DNA of 5,969 nucleotides from contig JALXCG010000434.1 in NCBI GenBank assembly GCA_026991065.1, positions 1-5,969 of the forward strand, read 5' to 3'. The notes under the pieces are model-generated. The model worked only from the letters and a program-made list of their open reading frames with translations, was not told the origin of the DNA and did not search any database. Positions 1 to 5,969 of this stretch are shown piece after piece (the stretch's first letter is position 1; the number at the start of each line of letters is the position of its first letter). A program made the position numbers and the translations under genes. This DNA comes from JALXCG01 sp026991065 [NCBI: Gemmatimonadota bacterium] (lineage in GTDB: Bacteria; GCA-2686955).

Positions 1-650
1 GCGGTGGTCGCCGCGGAAGAGAGCGGAGCGGGGAGCGCGAGCAGAAAGAGATCCGCGCTGCCGGCCCCGGGAACCTGAACAAAGTGGAGCGGTCGCGGTG
101 GGGTAGCTTGTTGCGCGGGGGAGGGCTGCGCCGCGACTGCGCAGGTGGCCAGTTTCTTGCCGGTGACCAGGTCGGAGACCCACGCCCGGAGGGGCCGCGA
201 CTGGGCGGCGGCGTGCCCGGCTCCGGTGGGCGCGGTGGCTGCGCCGAGGCCGGCGGCGGTGAGCGTGGCGGCGCCGGCCGGTGTGGTGGGTTGGGCGCGC
301 TGGTGGACGACGCCGGGGGCGGGCGCGGCGTCGGCTGAGAGCCAGGCTGCGGCCTGGTGGGTCGCCAGTCCGTGGAGTGCGACCCGCAGAGCGGTGCCGG
401 GGTCTTCGCCGGTGCGGGCGAGAAGGCGCAACAGGCGCAACCAGCGCCCGGCGCTGAGTGGGCGGCCGCCGATGCTTGCCGGGAGCAGAGGCGCGAGCAG
501 TCCGGCTCGGCCCAGAGCGGGCAGGGCGGTGGGAGGCGCCCGGTGGGTGGTGGTGGTGGCCGGCGGCGGGCCGTCGGGGCGGAGGATGGCGCGGCGGGCA
601 ACGCGCGCGATGAGCTGCTCCGGGGAACTCTCTTTGGGGGGCTGTTTCAT
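1..650 (-). CDS. Partial divergent protein, possibly acyl-CoA-dehydrogenase-like (N-terminal part)
   Basis: The minus strand is open from an ATG at 650 to the left window edge (216 full codons, C-terminus missing), and most codons end in G or C as expected of a real gene here. The start is fixed by a strong ribosome binding site 6 nt upstream; an in-frame ATG at 692 lacks one. The protein opens with a charged segment, then a Pro/Thr-rich stretch (residues 28-45, including four Thr in a row). Residues 47-103 (GRAGLLAPLLPASIGG, then a Leu-rich helix, then VALHGLATHQAAAWL) resemble the N-terminal helical domain of acyl-CoA dehydrogenases. PTGAG at 141-145 sits roughly where that family has its TEPGAGSD flavin/substrate motif, but it lacks the Glu-Pro and Ser-Asp. 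If the family is right, it is a divergent, possibly non-catalytic member. The Ala/Pro-rich composition makes this assignment tentative; that it is a gene is more certain than what it does. It is transcribed away from the suf operon. Confidence 0.6.
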   Translation of the reverse strand, partial: MKQPPKESSPEQLIARVARRAILRPDGPPPATTTTHRAPPTALPALGRAGLLAPLLPASIGGRPLSAGRWLRLLRLLARTGEDPGTALRVALHGLATHQAAAWLSADAAPAPGVVHQRAQPTTPAGAATLTAAGLGAATAPTGAGHAAAQSRPLRAWVSDLVTGKKLATCAVAAQPSPAQQATPPRPLHFVQVPGAGSADLFLLALPAPLSSAATT

Positions 651-656
651 CCAGAA

Positions 657-665
657 TCCTCCACC
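657..665 (-). promoter_or_regulatory. Ribosome binding site of the divergent minus-strand gene
   Basis: The minus strand reads GGTGGAGGA, then 6 nt, then ATG at 650. This near-ideal Shine-Dalgarno match and spacing is the main evidence that the minus strand, rather than the overlapping plus-strand frames, is coding here. Confidence 0.7.
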
Positions 666-930
666 TGATTTCGCAACCCCGCTCCGGCGCATCGGTTCCA
701 GCCCTTCCCGGCCGCCGGCGGGAGGCCGGACGGGCCACGCGAAGGGACTGACGAGGGAGGTGTATCTCAATGTGCCGCGGCGAGTCAGGCCTGCGCTCGG
801 CGACGCGGATGGGGCCTTGATGGTGGATCGGGGTTCAGTTGCCGCGAGGCCCGGGACGGTGCATCTCTTCTCCTCCGGCGGGACCCCGGCGGTCGAGCCG
901 CGCGCGCCCCGAGAATAATTCGTTTGCGGC

Positions 931-960
931 TTGCTTTTCGGCACCGAAGGGGTCTATGTT
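931..960 (+). promoter_or_regulatory. Candidate sigma-70 promoter of the suf operon
   Basis: TTGCTT (931-936) and TATGTT (955-960) are separated by 18 bp, each matching the sigma-70 -35 and -10 consensus at four of six positions. They lie in the only AT-rich island upstream of sufR. Transcription would start near 967, giving a leader of about 114 nt. The call is by eye; position in the island and adjacency to the inverted repeat support it more than the hexamers do. Confidence 0.4.
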
Positions 961-966
961 TGGAGA

Positions 967-989
967 AATCAGACCAAAACGTTCTGATT
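967..989 (+). promoter_or_regulatory. Inverted repeat, candidate SufR operator
   Basis: AATCAGA (967-973) and TCTGATT (983-989) form a perfect 7-bp inverted repeat with a 9-nt spacer, a 23-bp palindrome suited to a dimeric winged-helix regulator. An outer pair, GAGAAA (963-968) and TTTCTC (993-998), adds partial symmetry. The site lies just downstream of the candidate -10 box, over the predicted transcription start, where a bound repressor would block initiation. It does not obviously match the known E. coli IscR type 1 or type 2 motifs. The repeat is seen directly; its binding by the adjacent Rrf2 protein is inferred. Confidence 0.5.
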
Positions 990-1010
990 CACTTTCTCGC
1001 TCTTCGCAGA

Positions 1011-1052
1011 GTCGGCCGGGACCACTCCCCCACTGGGTTGGGAGCGGCCGGC
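1011..1052 (+). other. GC-rich stem-loop in the presumed sufR leader
   Basis: Positions 1011-1018 pair with 1045-1052 (8 bp, one a G-U pair). Then, after an unpaired 6-nt stretch on the left arm (1019-1024), 1025-1029 (CTCCC) pairs with 1040-1044 (GGGAG) around a 10-nt loop. No U-run follows, so it is not an intrinsic terminator. It ends 28 nt before the sufR ATG and could affect leader stability or translation. In GC-rich DNA chance pairing is common, so function is uncertain. Confidence 0.35.
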
Positions 1053-1080
1053 GGACTCAGGCCAACCCGGATCCCTTGAC

Positions 1081-1557
1081 ATGCTGAGAATAACTCGCCA
1101 GACCGATTATGGCATCGTCCTGTTGAGCCTGATGGCACAGTCGGAAGGCAAGCAGTTTACGGCGCGCAGCCTGGCCGCCGCAACCGGTTTGCCGCTGCCG
1201 ATGGTGGGCAAGATTCTGAGCGGGCTGTCGCGCGCCGGGGTTCTGGCCTCGCAGCGTGGCAATCGCGGTGGCTATCACCTGGCGCGGTCGGCGGAAAACC
1301 TCTCCGTGGCCGAGGTGCTCACCGCGCTGGAAGGGCCGATCGGGTTGACCGCCTGCACCGTCGCCGACCACGCCGCCTGCGAGCAGGAAGCCACCTGCTC
1401 GGTGCAGGGGGTGTGGTCGCGGATCAGCCGGGTTATCGAAGAGGCGCTGGGAGCGGTGAGTTTGGCGGAAGTGAGCCGCGCCGGCTTGCCCTGCGCTTGC
1501 CAGCCGGATGGCCGGGGTTTGCCCGCGGCCGACAGCGCTTCCCGGAGCAGTATCTGA
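1081..1557 (+). CDS. sufR: Rrf2-family Fe-S-sensing regulator of the suf operon
   Basis: This 158-aa protein is a cytoplasmic winged-helix transcription factor of the Rrf2/IscR family, most like the gammaproteobacterial SUF-system regulator. It opens with the typical MLRITRQTDYGIVLL. A helix-turn-helix follows at about residues 27-53, then a wing with SQRGNRGGYHLAR (57-69). Cys92, Cys100 and Cys106 (spacing C-X7-C-X5-C) lie where IscR binds its cluster, followed by the conserved VWSRI helix. IscR itself has C-X5-C-X5-C. A further CAC pair (138-140) lies near the C-terminus, beyond the usual domain. The start is set by family homology; no good ribosome binding site precedes it. The gene heads the operon, 44 bp before sufB, and probably senses cluster or iron status and represses its own operon through the inverted repeat at 967-989. 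The name sufR is also used for an unrelated cyanobacterial repressor; this is the Rrf2 type. Confidence 0.92.
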   Translation: MLRITRQTDYGIVLLSLMAQSEGKQFTARSLAAATGLPLPMVGKILSGLSRAGVLASQRGNRGGYHLARSAENLSVAEVLTALEGPIGLTACTVADHAACEQEATCSVQGVWSRISRVIEEALGAVSLAEVSRAGLPCACQPDGRGLPAADSASRSSI

Positions 1558-1569
1558 CCGACAAGGGGT

Positions 1570-1584
1570 GGCTGAGCGCCAGCC
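1570..1584 (+). other. Short hairpin between sufR and sufB
   Basis: GGCTG (1570-1574) and CAGCC (1580-1584) form a 5-bp stem with a 5-nt loop in the 44-bp gap between sufR and sufB, 17 nt before the sufB ATG. It is too short and lacks a U-run for a terminator. It could be an mRNA processing or stability element that sets regulator and scaffold levels apart, or a chance pairing. Confidence 0.25.
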
Positions 1585-1601
1585 TGTGAGTATGCACAAC
1601 C

Positions 1602-3089
1602 ATGGATTCTCCGAGCAAGGACAACACACGCCCCGCCGGAACCACCGTCGCCGGTGAGCCGATCGATGCCGTCGTCAATCAGGACTACAAGTACGGGTTC
1701 GTCACCGATCTCGCCGCGGATTCCGCGCCCCCCGGCCTGAGTGAAGAGATCATCCGCTTCATCTCGGCCAAGAAGGAGGAGCCGGAGTGGCTTCTGGAGT
1801 GGCGCCTGAAGGCCTATCGGCACTGGCTTACGCTGAAAGAGCCGACCTGGGCTCAGGTCGAATACCCGCCGGTGGATTTCCAGGACATCTGCTACTACTC
1901 GGCGCCCAAGAAGCCGAGCGATGGGCCGAAGAGCCTGGATGAGGTGGACCCCGAACTGCTGGAGACCTTCGAGAAGCTGGGGATTCCGCTGAACGAGCGG
2001 GCCGCCCTCGCCGGGGTTGCGGTCGACGCGGTTTTTGACAGCGTTTCGGTGGCCACCACCTTTAAGGAAAAGCTGGGCGACCTGGGGATCATTTTCTGCT
2101 CGTTCAGCGAAGCGGTGCGCGAGCACCCCGAGTTGGTGCGCAAATACCTGGGGTCGGTGGTACCGGCGGGCGACAATTTCTACGCCGCGCTGAACTCCGC
2201 GGTTTTCAGTGATGGCTCCTTCGCCTATGTGCCGAAGGGGGTGCGCTGTCCGATGGAGCTTTCGACTTACTTCCGCATCAACGCCGCAAAGACCGGGCAG
2301 TTCGAGCGCACTCTCCTGATCGCTGATGAGGGAGCATATGTGAGCTACCTGGAGGGGTGCACCGCCCCCATGCGGGATGAGAATCAGCTGCACGCGGCGG
2401 TGGTGGAACTGGTTGCGCTGGAAGGTGCCCACATCAAGTATTCCACGGTGCAGAACTGGTACCCGGGGGACAAAGAGGGCCGGGGCGGAATCTACAACTT
2501 TGTGACCAAGCGGGGGGCTTGCCGTGGACGGCGCTCCAAGATCTCCTGGACCCAGGTGGAGACCGGGTCGGCGATCACCTGGAAGTACCCCAGTTGTCTG
2601 CTGATCGGCGATGAGTCGGTGGGCGAGTTTTACTCGGTCGCCATGACCAACCACAAGCAGCAGGCGGACACCGGTACCAAGATGGTCCACATCGGCAAGA
2701 ACACGCGCTCGACCATCATCTCCAAGGGGATCTCCGCGGGCGAGGCGCAGAATGCCTACCGTGGCCTGGTGCGGGTGCAGAAAGGGGCGAGCGGGGCCCG
2801 CAACTATTCGCAATGCGATTCGCTTTTGCTTGGCGATCGTTGCGGAGCACATACCTTTCCCTATCTCGAAGTGCGCAACTCGTCGGCGGTGGTCGAGCAT
2901 GAGGCATCCACCTCCAAGATCGCCGAAGACCAGCTTTTTTACTGTCAAAGCCGGGGGCTTTCGGCGGAGGATGCGGTCTCCCTGATCGTCAATGGTTTCT
3001 GCAAGGAAGTTCTGCGGGAGCTGCCCATGGAGTTCGCCGTGGAGGCCCAAAAACTGCTCGGTGTGAGCCTGGAAGGTGCGGTCGGATAA
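1602..3089 (+). CDS. sufB: SufB, Fe-S cluster scaffold subunit of SufBCD
   Basis: SufB is the cytoplasmic scaffold on which sulfur from SufS and iron are assembled into clusters; it works in a complex with SufC and SufD. The protein has 495 residues, the same as E. coli SufB. The N-terminal part carries the family signature [20 protein letters not shown] (about 48-67). The beta-helix core includes [11 protein letters not shown] (207-217), an EGCTAP segment (251-256) and SWTQVETGS (315-323). The C-terminal part has NYSQC (401-405), CGAHTFPY (414-421), EHEAST (432-437) and DQLFYC (443-448). Cys405 and Glu434, reported as essential for cluster building in E. coli SufB, occur at the same numbers here. 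An in-frame stop at 1587-1589 rules out an earlier start. No strong ribosome binding site precedes the ATG; the best candidate is GTGAG at 1586-1590. The TAA overlaps the sufC ATG by one base. Confidence 0.97.
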   Translation: MDSPSKDNTRPAGTTVAGEPIDAVVNQDYKYGFVTDLAADSAPPGLSEEIIRFISAKKEEPEWLLEWRLKAYRHWLTLKEPTWAQVEYPPVDFQDICYYSAPKKPSDGPKSLDEVDPELLETFEKLGIPLNERAALAGVAVDAVFDSVSVATTFKEKLGDLGIIFCSFSEAVREHPELVRKYLGSVVPAGDNFYAALNSAVFSDGSFAYVPKGVRCPMELSTYFRINAAKTGQFERTLLIADEGAYVSYLEGCTAPMRDENQLHAAVVELVALEGAHIKYSTVQNWYPGDKEGRGGIYNFVTKRGACRGRRSKISWTQVETGSAITWKYPSCLLIGDESVGEFYSVAMTNHKQQADTGTKMVHIGKNTRSTIISKGISAGEAQNAYRGLVRVQKGASGARNYSQCDSLLLGDRCGAHTFPYLEVRNSSAVVEHEASTSKIAEDQLFYCQSRGLSAEDAVSLIVNGFCKEVLRELPMEFAVEAQKLLGVSLEGAVG

Positions 3090-3871
3090 TGAACGCCGAT
3101 ATCATGTTGAAAATCAGTGGATTGCGCGCCGGCATCAACGGCGAAGAGATCCTCCGCGGGATCGATCTCGAGGTTCGCGCCGGTGAAGTGCATGCGATCA
3201 TGGGACCCAATGGTTCCGGCAAGAGCACGCTGGCACACATCCTGAGCGGTCGTCCCGGCTACGAGGTGATGGCCGGAGAGGTGCTGTTTCAGGGCAAGGA
3301 TCTGTTGGCTCTGGAACCGGAAGAGCGTGCCTGCGAAGGGATCTTTCTCGGCTTCCAGTATCCGGTGGAGATCCCCGGGGTTAACAACAACTACTTCCTC
3401 AAGGCAGCTCTCAATGCGATTCGCAAGTATCGCGGCGAAGAGGAGCTGGATGCTTTTGATCTGCTCAAGATCATGAAAGAGAAGGCCGCGCTGGTGGAAC
3501 TCGACCCCTCGCTGCTCAATCGAGCTGTCAATGAAGGGTTTTCCGGCGGCGAGAAGAAGCGCAACGAGATTTTTCAGATGGCGGTGCTGGATCCCAAGCT
3601 CGCCATCCTGGATGAGACCGATTCGGGGCTCGATATCGATGCCCTGCGGATTGTGGCCGAGGGGATCAACCGCCTGCGCCGGAGCGACAATGCGATGATC
3701 CTGATCACTCACTATCAGCGCTTGCTCGACTATATCCAGCCTGACTACGTGCACGTGCTTTCCGGCGGTCGCATCATCAAATCGGGTGACAGTTCATTGG
3801 CGCTGGCGCTGGAGGAGCAGGGCTATGCCTGGCTCGATACTGCTCCGGGCAGCTCCGCCAAAGGGTCGTGA
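3089..3871 (+). CDS. sufC: SufC, ABC-type ATPase of the SufBCD complex
   Basis: SufC is the cytoplasmic ATPase that drives conformational change in SufBCD during cluster assembly; despite its ABC fold it is not part of a transporter. The 260-aa protein has Walker A GPNGSGKST (39-47), a Q-loop in FQY (89-91), the signature FSGGEKKR (151-158), Walker B with catalytic Glu176 (AILDETDSGLD, 172-182) and the switch His208 in LITHYQ. The KKRNE and DETDSGLD sequences are diagnostic of SufC. The chosen ATG overlaps the sufB stop (TAATG), with GGAAGG 12 nt upstream. A second ATG at 3104 would give MLKISGLRAG, which aligns better with the usual SufC start, so five residues could be extra. The small C-terminal tail (GSSAKGS) is unremarkable. 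It overlaps sufD by four bases. Confidence 0.97.
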   Translation: MNADIMLKISGLRAGINGEEILRGIDLEVRAGEVHAIMGPNGSGKSTLAHILSGRPGYEVMAGEVLFQGKDLLALEPEERACEGIFLGFQYPVEIPGVNNNYFLKAALNAIRKYRGEEELDAFDLLKIMKEKAALVELDPSLLNRAVNEGFSGGEKKRNEIFQMAVLDPKLAILDETDSGLDIDALRIVAEGINRLRRSDNAMILITHYQRLLDYIQPDYVHVLSGGRIIKSGDSSLALALEEQGYAWLDTAPGSSAKGS

Positions 3872-5241
3872 CGGTCATGAAAAGTAGTCAAACAGTTGCT
3901 CCCGGCGATCTCTTCGGCGCCGATCTCGCGCGCGCCCACGATGAGCTTTCTGCGCCTTCATGGCTGACCGCGCTGCGGCGCGCCGGGGAGGCTCGCTTTC
4001 GCGCCTCCGGCCTGCCGACCACGGCGCAGGAGGAGTGGCGCTACACCAGTCTGGCGGCGATCGCCAAAGGGGGCTTTCGCTGGTCAGGTGGAACCGGTGC
4101 GGGCAGGGATCTCAGCTCGGTTGCCGCATCCGCGCTGCCGGCGCTGGAGGCGGGGAGCATGCGCCTGGTGTTTGTCGACGGTGCCTATGCCGCCGACCTC
4201 TCGACGCTCGGCCCGGAGAGCGGCGCAGGTGTCTGGGTCGGCTCTCTGGCCGCCGCGCTGGCCGAATCCCCGCCGTGGCTGGAGCAACACCTGGGGCGCT
4301 ACGCCGCGCCGGATCACAGTGCCCTGGTCGGGCTCAATACCGCTTTCGCCGATGACGGCGCTCTGCTCCATCTGCCGCCCGGAACCCGTCTCTCCGGTCC
4401 GCTGCACATTCTTTTTGTCGCCGCCGGCGCGTGCGTGGCCGCCCATCCGCGGGTTCTGATCTGCGCCGGTGAGCGCAGCGCGGCAACCGTGGTGGAGGAG
4501 TATCGATCTGCCGCCGGAGCCTCGACCCACTACAACAACGCGGTGGTCGAAATGTCGCTGGGGACCGCCGCCGAGATCACCCATGTGCGTCTGGTGGCGG
4601 AGAACGAGGGTGGTTGTCACACGGCGATGGTTCAGGTGCGACAGGGGGCGGATAGTCGCTACAACTGTCACCAGGTCACCACCGGCGGTGCCCTGGTCAG
4701 GGTGGACACCCGCGTGGAGCTGGCGGCCCCGGGGGCCGAGTGTGTGTTGCGCGGTCTCTATGCGTTGCGCGGTACGATGCATGCTGACCATCACACTTTT
4801 GTTGACCATGCGAGTCCCGAGTGTCACAGCGACGAGCGCTTTAAGGGGGTTGTGGATGACGCGGCGCACGCAGTATTCAACGGCCGCGTGTTGGTTCGTC
4901 CCGACGCGCAGCAGACCGTGGCCACCCAGCAGAATCCCAATGTGTTGCTGAGCCCGGATGCTTGTGTTGACACCAAGCCCGAGCTTGAGATCTACGCCGA
5001 CGATGTGAAGTGCGAGCATGGGGCGACGATCGGTCAGATGGATCCGCTGGCGCTCTTCTATCTTCAATCTCGCGGGCTGGATCAAGCGGCGGCGCGAACC
5101 ATGTTGATCCGGGGATTCGCCGCCGAGATCATCGACGGGATCGGTGTTCCCGGTCTTGGGCAGCGCCTGCACGATGAGCTTTTTGGTAGCGCGCCGCAGC
5201 CTTCGGTGGTGGCCGCGAGTAGCGGAATGGAGAGGTCGTGA
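3868..5241 (+). CDS. sufD: SufD, scaffold partner subunit of SufBCD
   Basis: SufD is a SufB paralogue that pairs with SufB and SufC in the cytoplasmic scaffold complex and is needed for iron acquisition. The protein has up to 457 residues. The N-terminal helical part contains the conserved TTAQEEWRYTSL (51-62). A beta-helix core follows with RGLYALRG (295-302), HADHHTFVDHASPECHSDERFKGV (305-328, shown by its DHxSP and SxERFKG motifs) and QQNPNVLLSP (354-363). The C-terminal KCEHGATIGQMD (381-392) includes His384, matching the His of E. coli SufD implicated at the SufB-SufD interface, followed by the FYLQSRG helix (397-403). The stop-overlapping GTG at 3868 (GTGA with the sufC stop) and the ATG at 3877 are both possible starts, differing by three residues. 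The AAGGG at 3861-3865 is too close to the GTG and better spaced for the ATG. The C-terminal tail after about residue 440 is variable. Confidence 0.95.
   Translation: MTVMKSSQTVAPGDLFGADLARAHDELSAPSWLTALRRAGEARFRASGLPTTAQEEWRYTSLAAIAKGGFRWSGGTGAGRDLSSVAASALPALEAGSMRLVFVDGAYAADLSTLGPESGAGVWVGSLAAALAESPPWLEQHLGRYAAPDHSALVGLNTAFADDGALLHLPPGTRLSGPLHILFVAAGACVAAHPRVLICAGERSAATVVEEYRSAAGASTHYNNAVVEMSLGTAAEITHVRLVAENEGGCHTAMVQVRQGADSRYNCHQVTTGGALVRVDTRVELAAPGAECVLRGLYALRGTMHADHHTFVDHASPECHSDERFKGVVDDAAHAVFNGRVLVRPDAQQTVATQQNPNVLLSPDACVDTKPELEIYADDVKCEHGATIGQMDPLALFYLQSRGLDQAAARTMLIRGFAAEIIDGIGVPGLGQRLHDELFGSAPQPSVVAASSGMERS
5229..5235 (+). promoter_or_regulatory. Ribosome binding site of sufS
   Basis: GGAGAGG lies inside the last sufD codons, 5 nt before the ATG at 5241. 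It is the best-placed Shine-Dalgarno site in the operon and favours the ATG over the adjoining in-frame GTG at 5238, which would leave only 2 nt of spacing. Confidence 0.6.
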
Positions 5242-5969
5242 TGGCGCCGACCGCAAAGCGACGTGAGCTGGACACCGCCGCAATCCGGGCCGACTACCCG
5301 GTTCTGGAGCAAGAGGTCAACGGCAAGCCGTTGATCTATCTGGATAGTGCCGCCACCAGTCAGACCCCGCTGCCGGTGGTGCGCGCGATTACCGATTTCT
5401 ACGAGCGGGATTGCGCCAACGTTCATCGCGGCGTTCACCGGTTGAGCCAGCGGGCAACCGACCGCTATGAATCCGCGCGGGAGAAGGTACGGCGTTTCAT
5501 CAACGCCGAAAGCCACCAGGAGATCATCTTCACGCGGGGTACCACCGAGGCGATCAATCTGGTTGCCGCCACCTTCGGCCGTTCGCGGGTCGGCGAGGGG
5601 GACGAGGTGATTCTCTCGGCCCTGGAGCATCATTCGAACATTGTGCCGTGGCAGATGCTCTGTGATGCGGTGGGGGCCCGCCTGCGGGTGATTCCGATGA
5701 ACGATGCCGGCGAGCTGATTCTGGATGACTATGCGGCACTGCTTGGAGCCAGAACACGCCTGGTGGCCCTGGCCCACGTCTCCAATGCCCTGGGCACGAT
5801 AAACCCGGTGGCACAAATGATCGCCATGGCGCATGAGAAGGGAATCCCGGTGCTGCTGGATGGGGCGCAGGCGGTTCCCCACACCGCGGTTGACGTCCGT
5901 TTGCTGGGTTGCGACTTTTACGCTTTCAGCGGGCACAAAATGTATGGCCCCACCGGCATCGGCGTTCTC
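5241..5969 (+). CDS. sufS: SufS, group II cysteine desulfurase (3' end outside window)
   Basis: SufS is a PLP-dependent enzyme that converts L-cysteine to alanine and an enzyme-bound persulfide, the sulfur source for SufB. The 243 codons present are about 60 percent of the usual 400 or so. Visible motifs are YLDSAATSQTP (33-43), NVHRGVHRLSQRAT (60-73), the cofactor-binding FTRGTTEAINLVA (97-109), ALEHHSNIVPW with the PLP-stacking His130 (127-137), VSNALGT (180-186), the Asp207/Gln210 pair in LLDGAQ, and Lys233 in FSGHKMYGPTG, which forms the Schiff base with PLP. The GHKMYGPTG form and the suf context mark it as SufS rather than NifS/IscS. The persulfide-forming cysteine loop lies past the edge, so completeness cannot be judged. 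The ATG overlaps the sufD stop by one base (TGATG), implying translational coupling. Confidence 0.96.
   Translation, partial: MAPTAKRRELDTAAIRADYPVLEQEVNGKPLIYLDSAATSQTPLPVVRAITDFYERDCANVHRGVHRLSQRATDRYESAREKVRRFINAESHQEIIFTRGTTEAINLVAATFGRSRVGEGDEVILSALEHHSNIVPWQMLCDAVGARLRVIPMNDAGELILDDYAALLGARTRLVALAHVSNALGTINPVAQMIAMAHEKGIPVLLDGAQAVPHTAVDVRLLGCDFYAFSGHKMYGPTGIGVL

Larger units (their letters stand above)
651..1080. other. Divergent intergenic region between the minus-strand gene and sufR
   Basis: This 430-bp stretch separates two divergent genes. From 651 to about 905 it is GC-rich with no gene I can support. It contains a short inverted repeat (CCGGCC at 708-713 with GGCCGG at 724-729) and a 16-codon open frame at 770-820 with a fair ribosome binding site. 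From about 911 to 1000 it is markedly AT-richer and carries the candidate sufR promoter and operator. From 1011 to 1052 it can form a GC-rich stem-loop. The ATG of sufR at 1081 has no clear Shine-Dalgarno sequence. I found no convincing promoter for the minus-strand gene. Confidence 0.7.

Noticed and set aside
541-570. GTGG-type simple repeat
   Set aside because: It encodes the run of threonines in the minus-strand protein and is an ordinary low-complexity coding stretch, not an array.
708-729. GC-rich inverted repeat CCGGCC/GGCCGG as a terminator
   Set aside because: It is only 6 bp with no T-run on either strand, and both flanking genes are transcribed away from it, so no terminator is expected.
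145-918. A 257-codon plus-strand open frame through the left part of the window, and smaller overlapping plus-strand frames at 84-338 and 357-668
   Set aside because: They are rich in Arg, Ala, Pro and Trp with no recognisable domain, and lie antisense to the minus-strand frame that has an excellent ribosome binding site and better codon use. Open frames without stops are common in such GC-rich DNA.
1076-1110. TTGACA at the sufR start codon as a promoter -35 box
   Set aside because: The only -10-like hexamer nearby, GATTAT at 1105-1110, is 23 bp away, outside the working range, and the promoter would lie inside the coding region.
1275-3050. A 591-codon minus-strand open frame
   Set aside because: It is wholly antisense to sufR and sufB, which are certain by homology. 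Its His/Arg/Leu-rich translation has no family features, as expected of a shadow frame in GC-rich coding DNA.
4084-5936. Long minus-strand open frames (4084-5283 and 5082-5936)
   Set aside because: They are antisense to sufD and sufS, with no recognisable domains or ribosome binding sites.

Overview
The window holds the first part of a SUF iron-sulfur cluster assembly operon, in the order sufR (Rrf2-family regulator), sufB, sufC, sufD, sufS, all on the plus strand. The last gene runs off the right edge. A divergently oriented gene on the minus strand runs off the left edge. It is a partial, weakly recognisable acyl-CoA-dehydrogenase-like reading frame. The DNA is GC-rich throughout. The regulator resembles the IscR-related SUF regulator found at the head of suf operons in gammaproteobacteria such as Xanthomonas. 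Together with a SufB of exactly the E. coli length, this suggests a GC-rich proteobacterium, probably a gammaproteobacterium. The genus cannot be told from the sequence.

Layout. Positions 1-650 (minus): 5' part of a gene with a very good ribosome binding site and no in-frame stop. Positions 651-1080: divergent intergenic region. Its left two thirds are GC-rich with no convincing gene. Its right third has an AT-rich island with a candidate promoter (931-960), a 7-bp perfect inverted repeat that looks like an operator (967-989), and a GC-rich stem-loop in the presumed leader (1011-1052). Positions 1081-1557: sufR. Positions 1602-3089: sufB. Positions 3089-3871: sufC. Positions 3868-5241: sufD. 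Positions 5241-5969: sufS, cut before its catalytic cysteine loop. From sufB on, the genes overlap by 1-4 bases (TAATG, GTGA, TGATG), so they are almost certainly co-transcribed and translationally coupled.

How the genes work together. In the SUF pathway SufS removes sulfur from cysteine, and a SufBCD scaffold complex (SufC being its ATPase) builds Fe-S clusters for apoproteins. SufR has the three cysteines expected of a cluster-sensing Rrf2 protein. It probably represses the operon through the inverted repeat when cluster supply is adequate. The sulfur carrier (SufE or SufU) and any A-type carrier or SufT are not in the window and may lie downstream.

This is mainly a well-known system and I see no evidence of an undescribed one. 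The points most worth checking are the operator and leader structure in front of sufR, and the identity of the divergent minus-strand protein. No tRNA, rRNA, CRISPR array or mobile element is visible.
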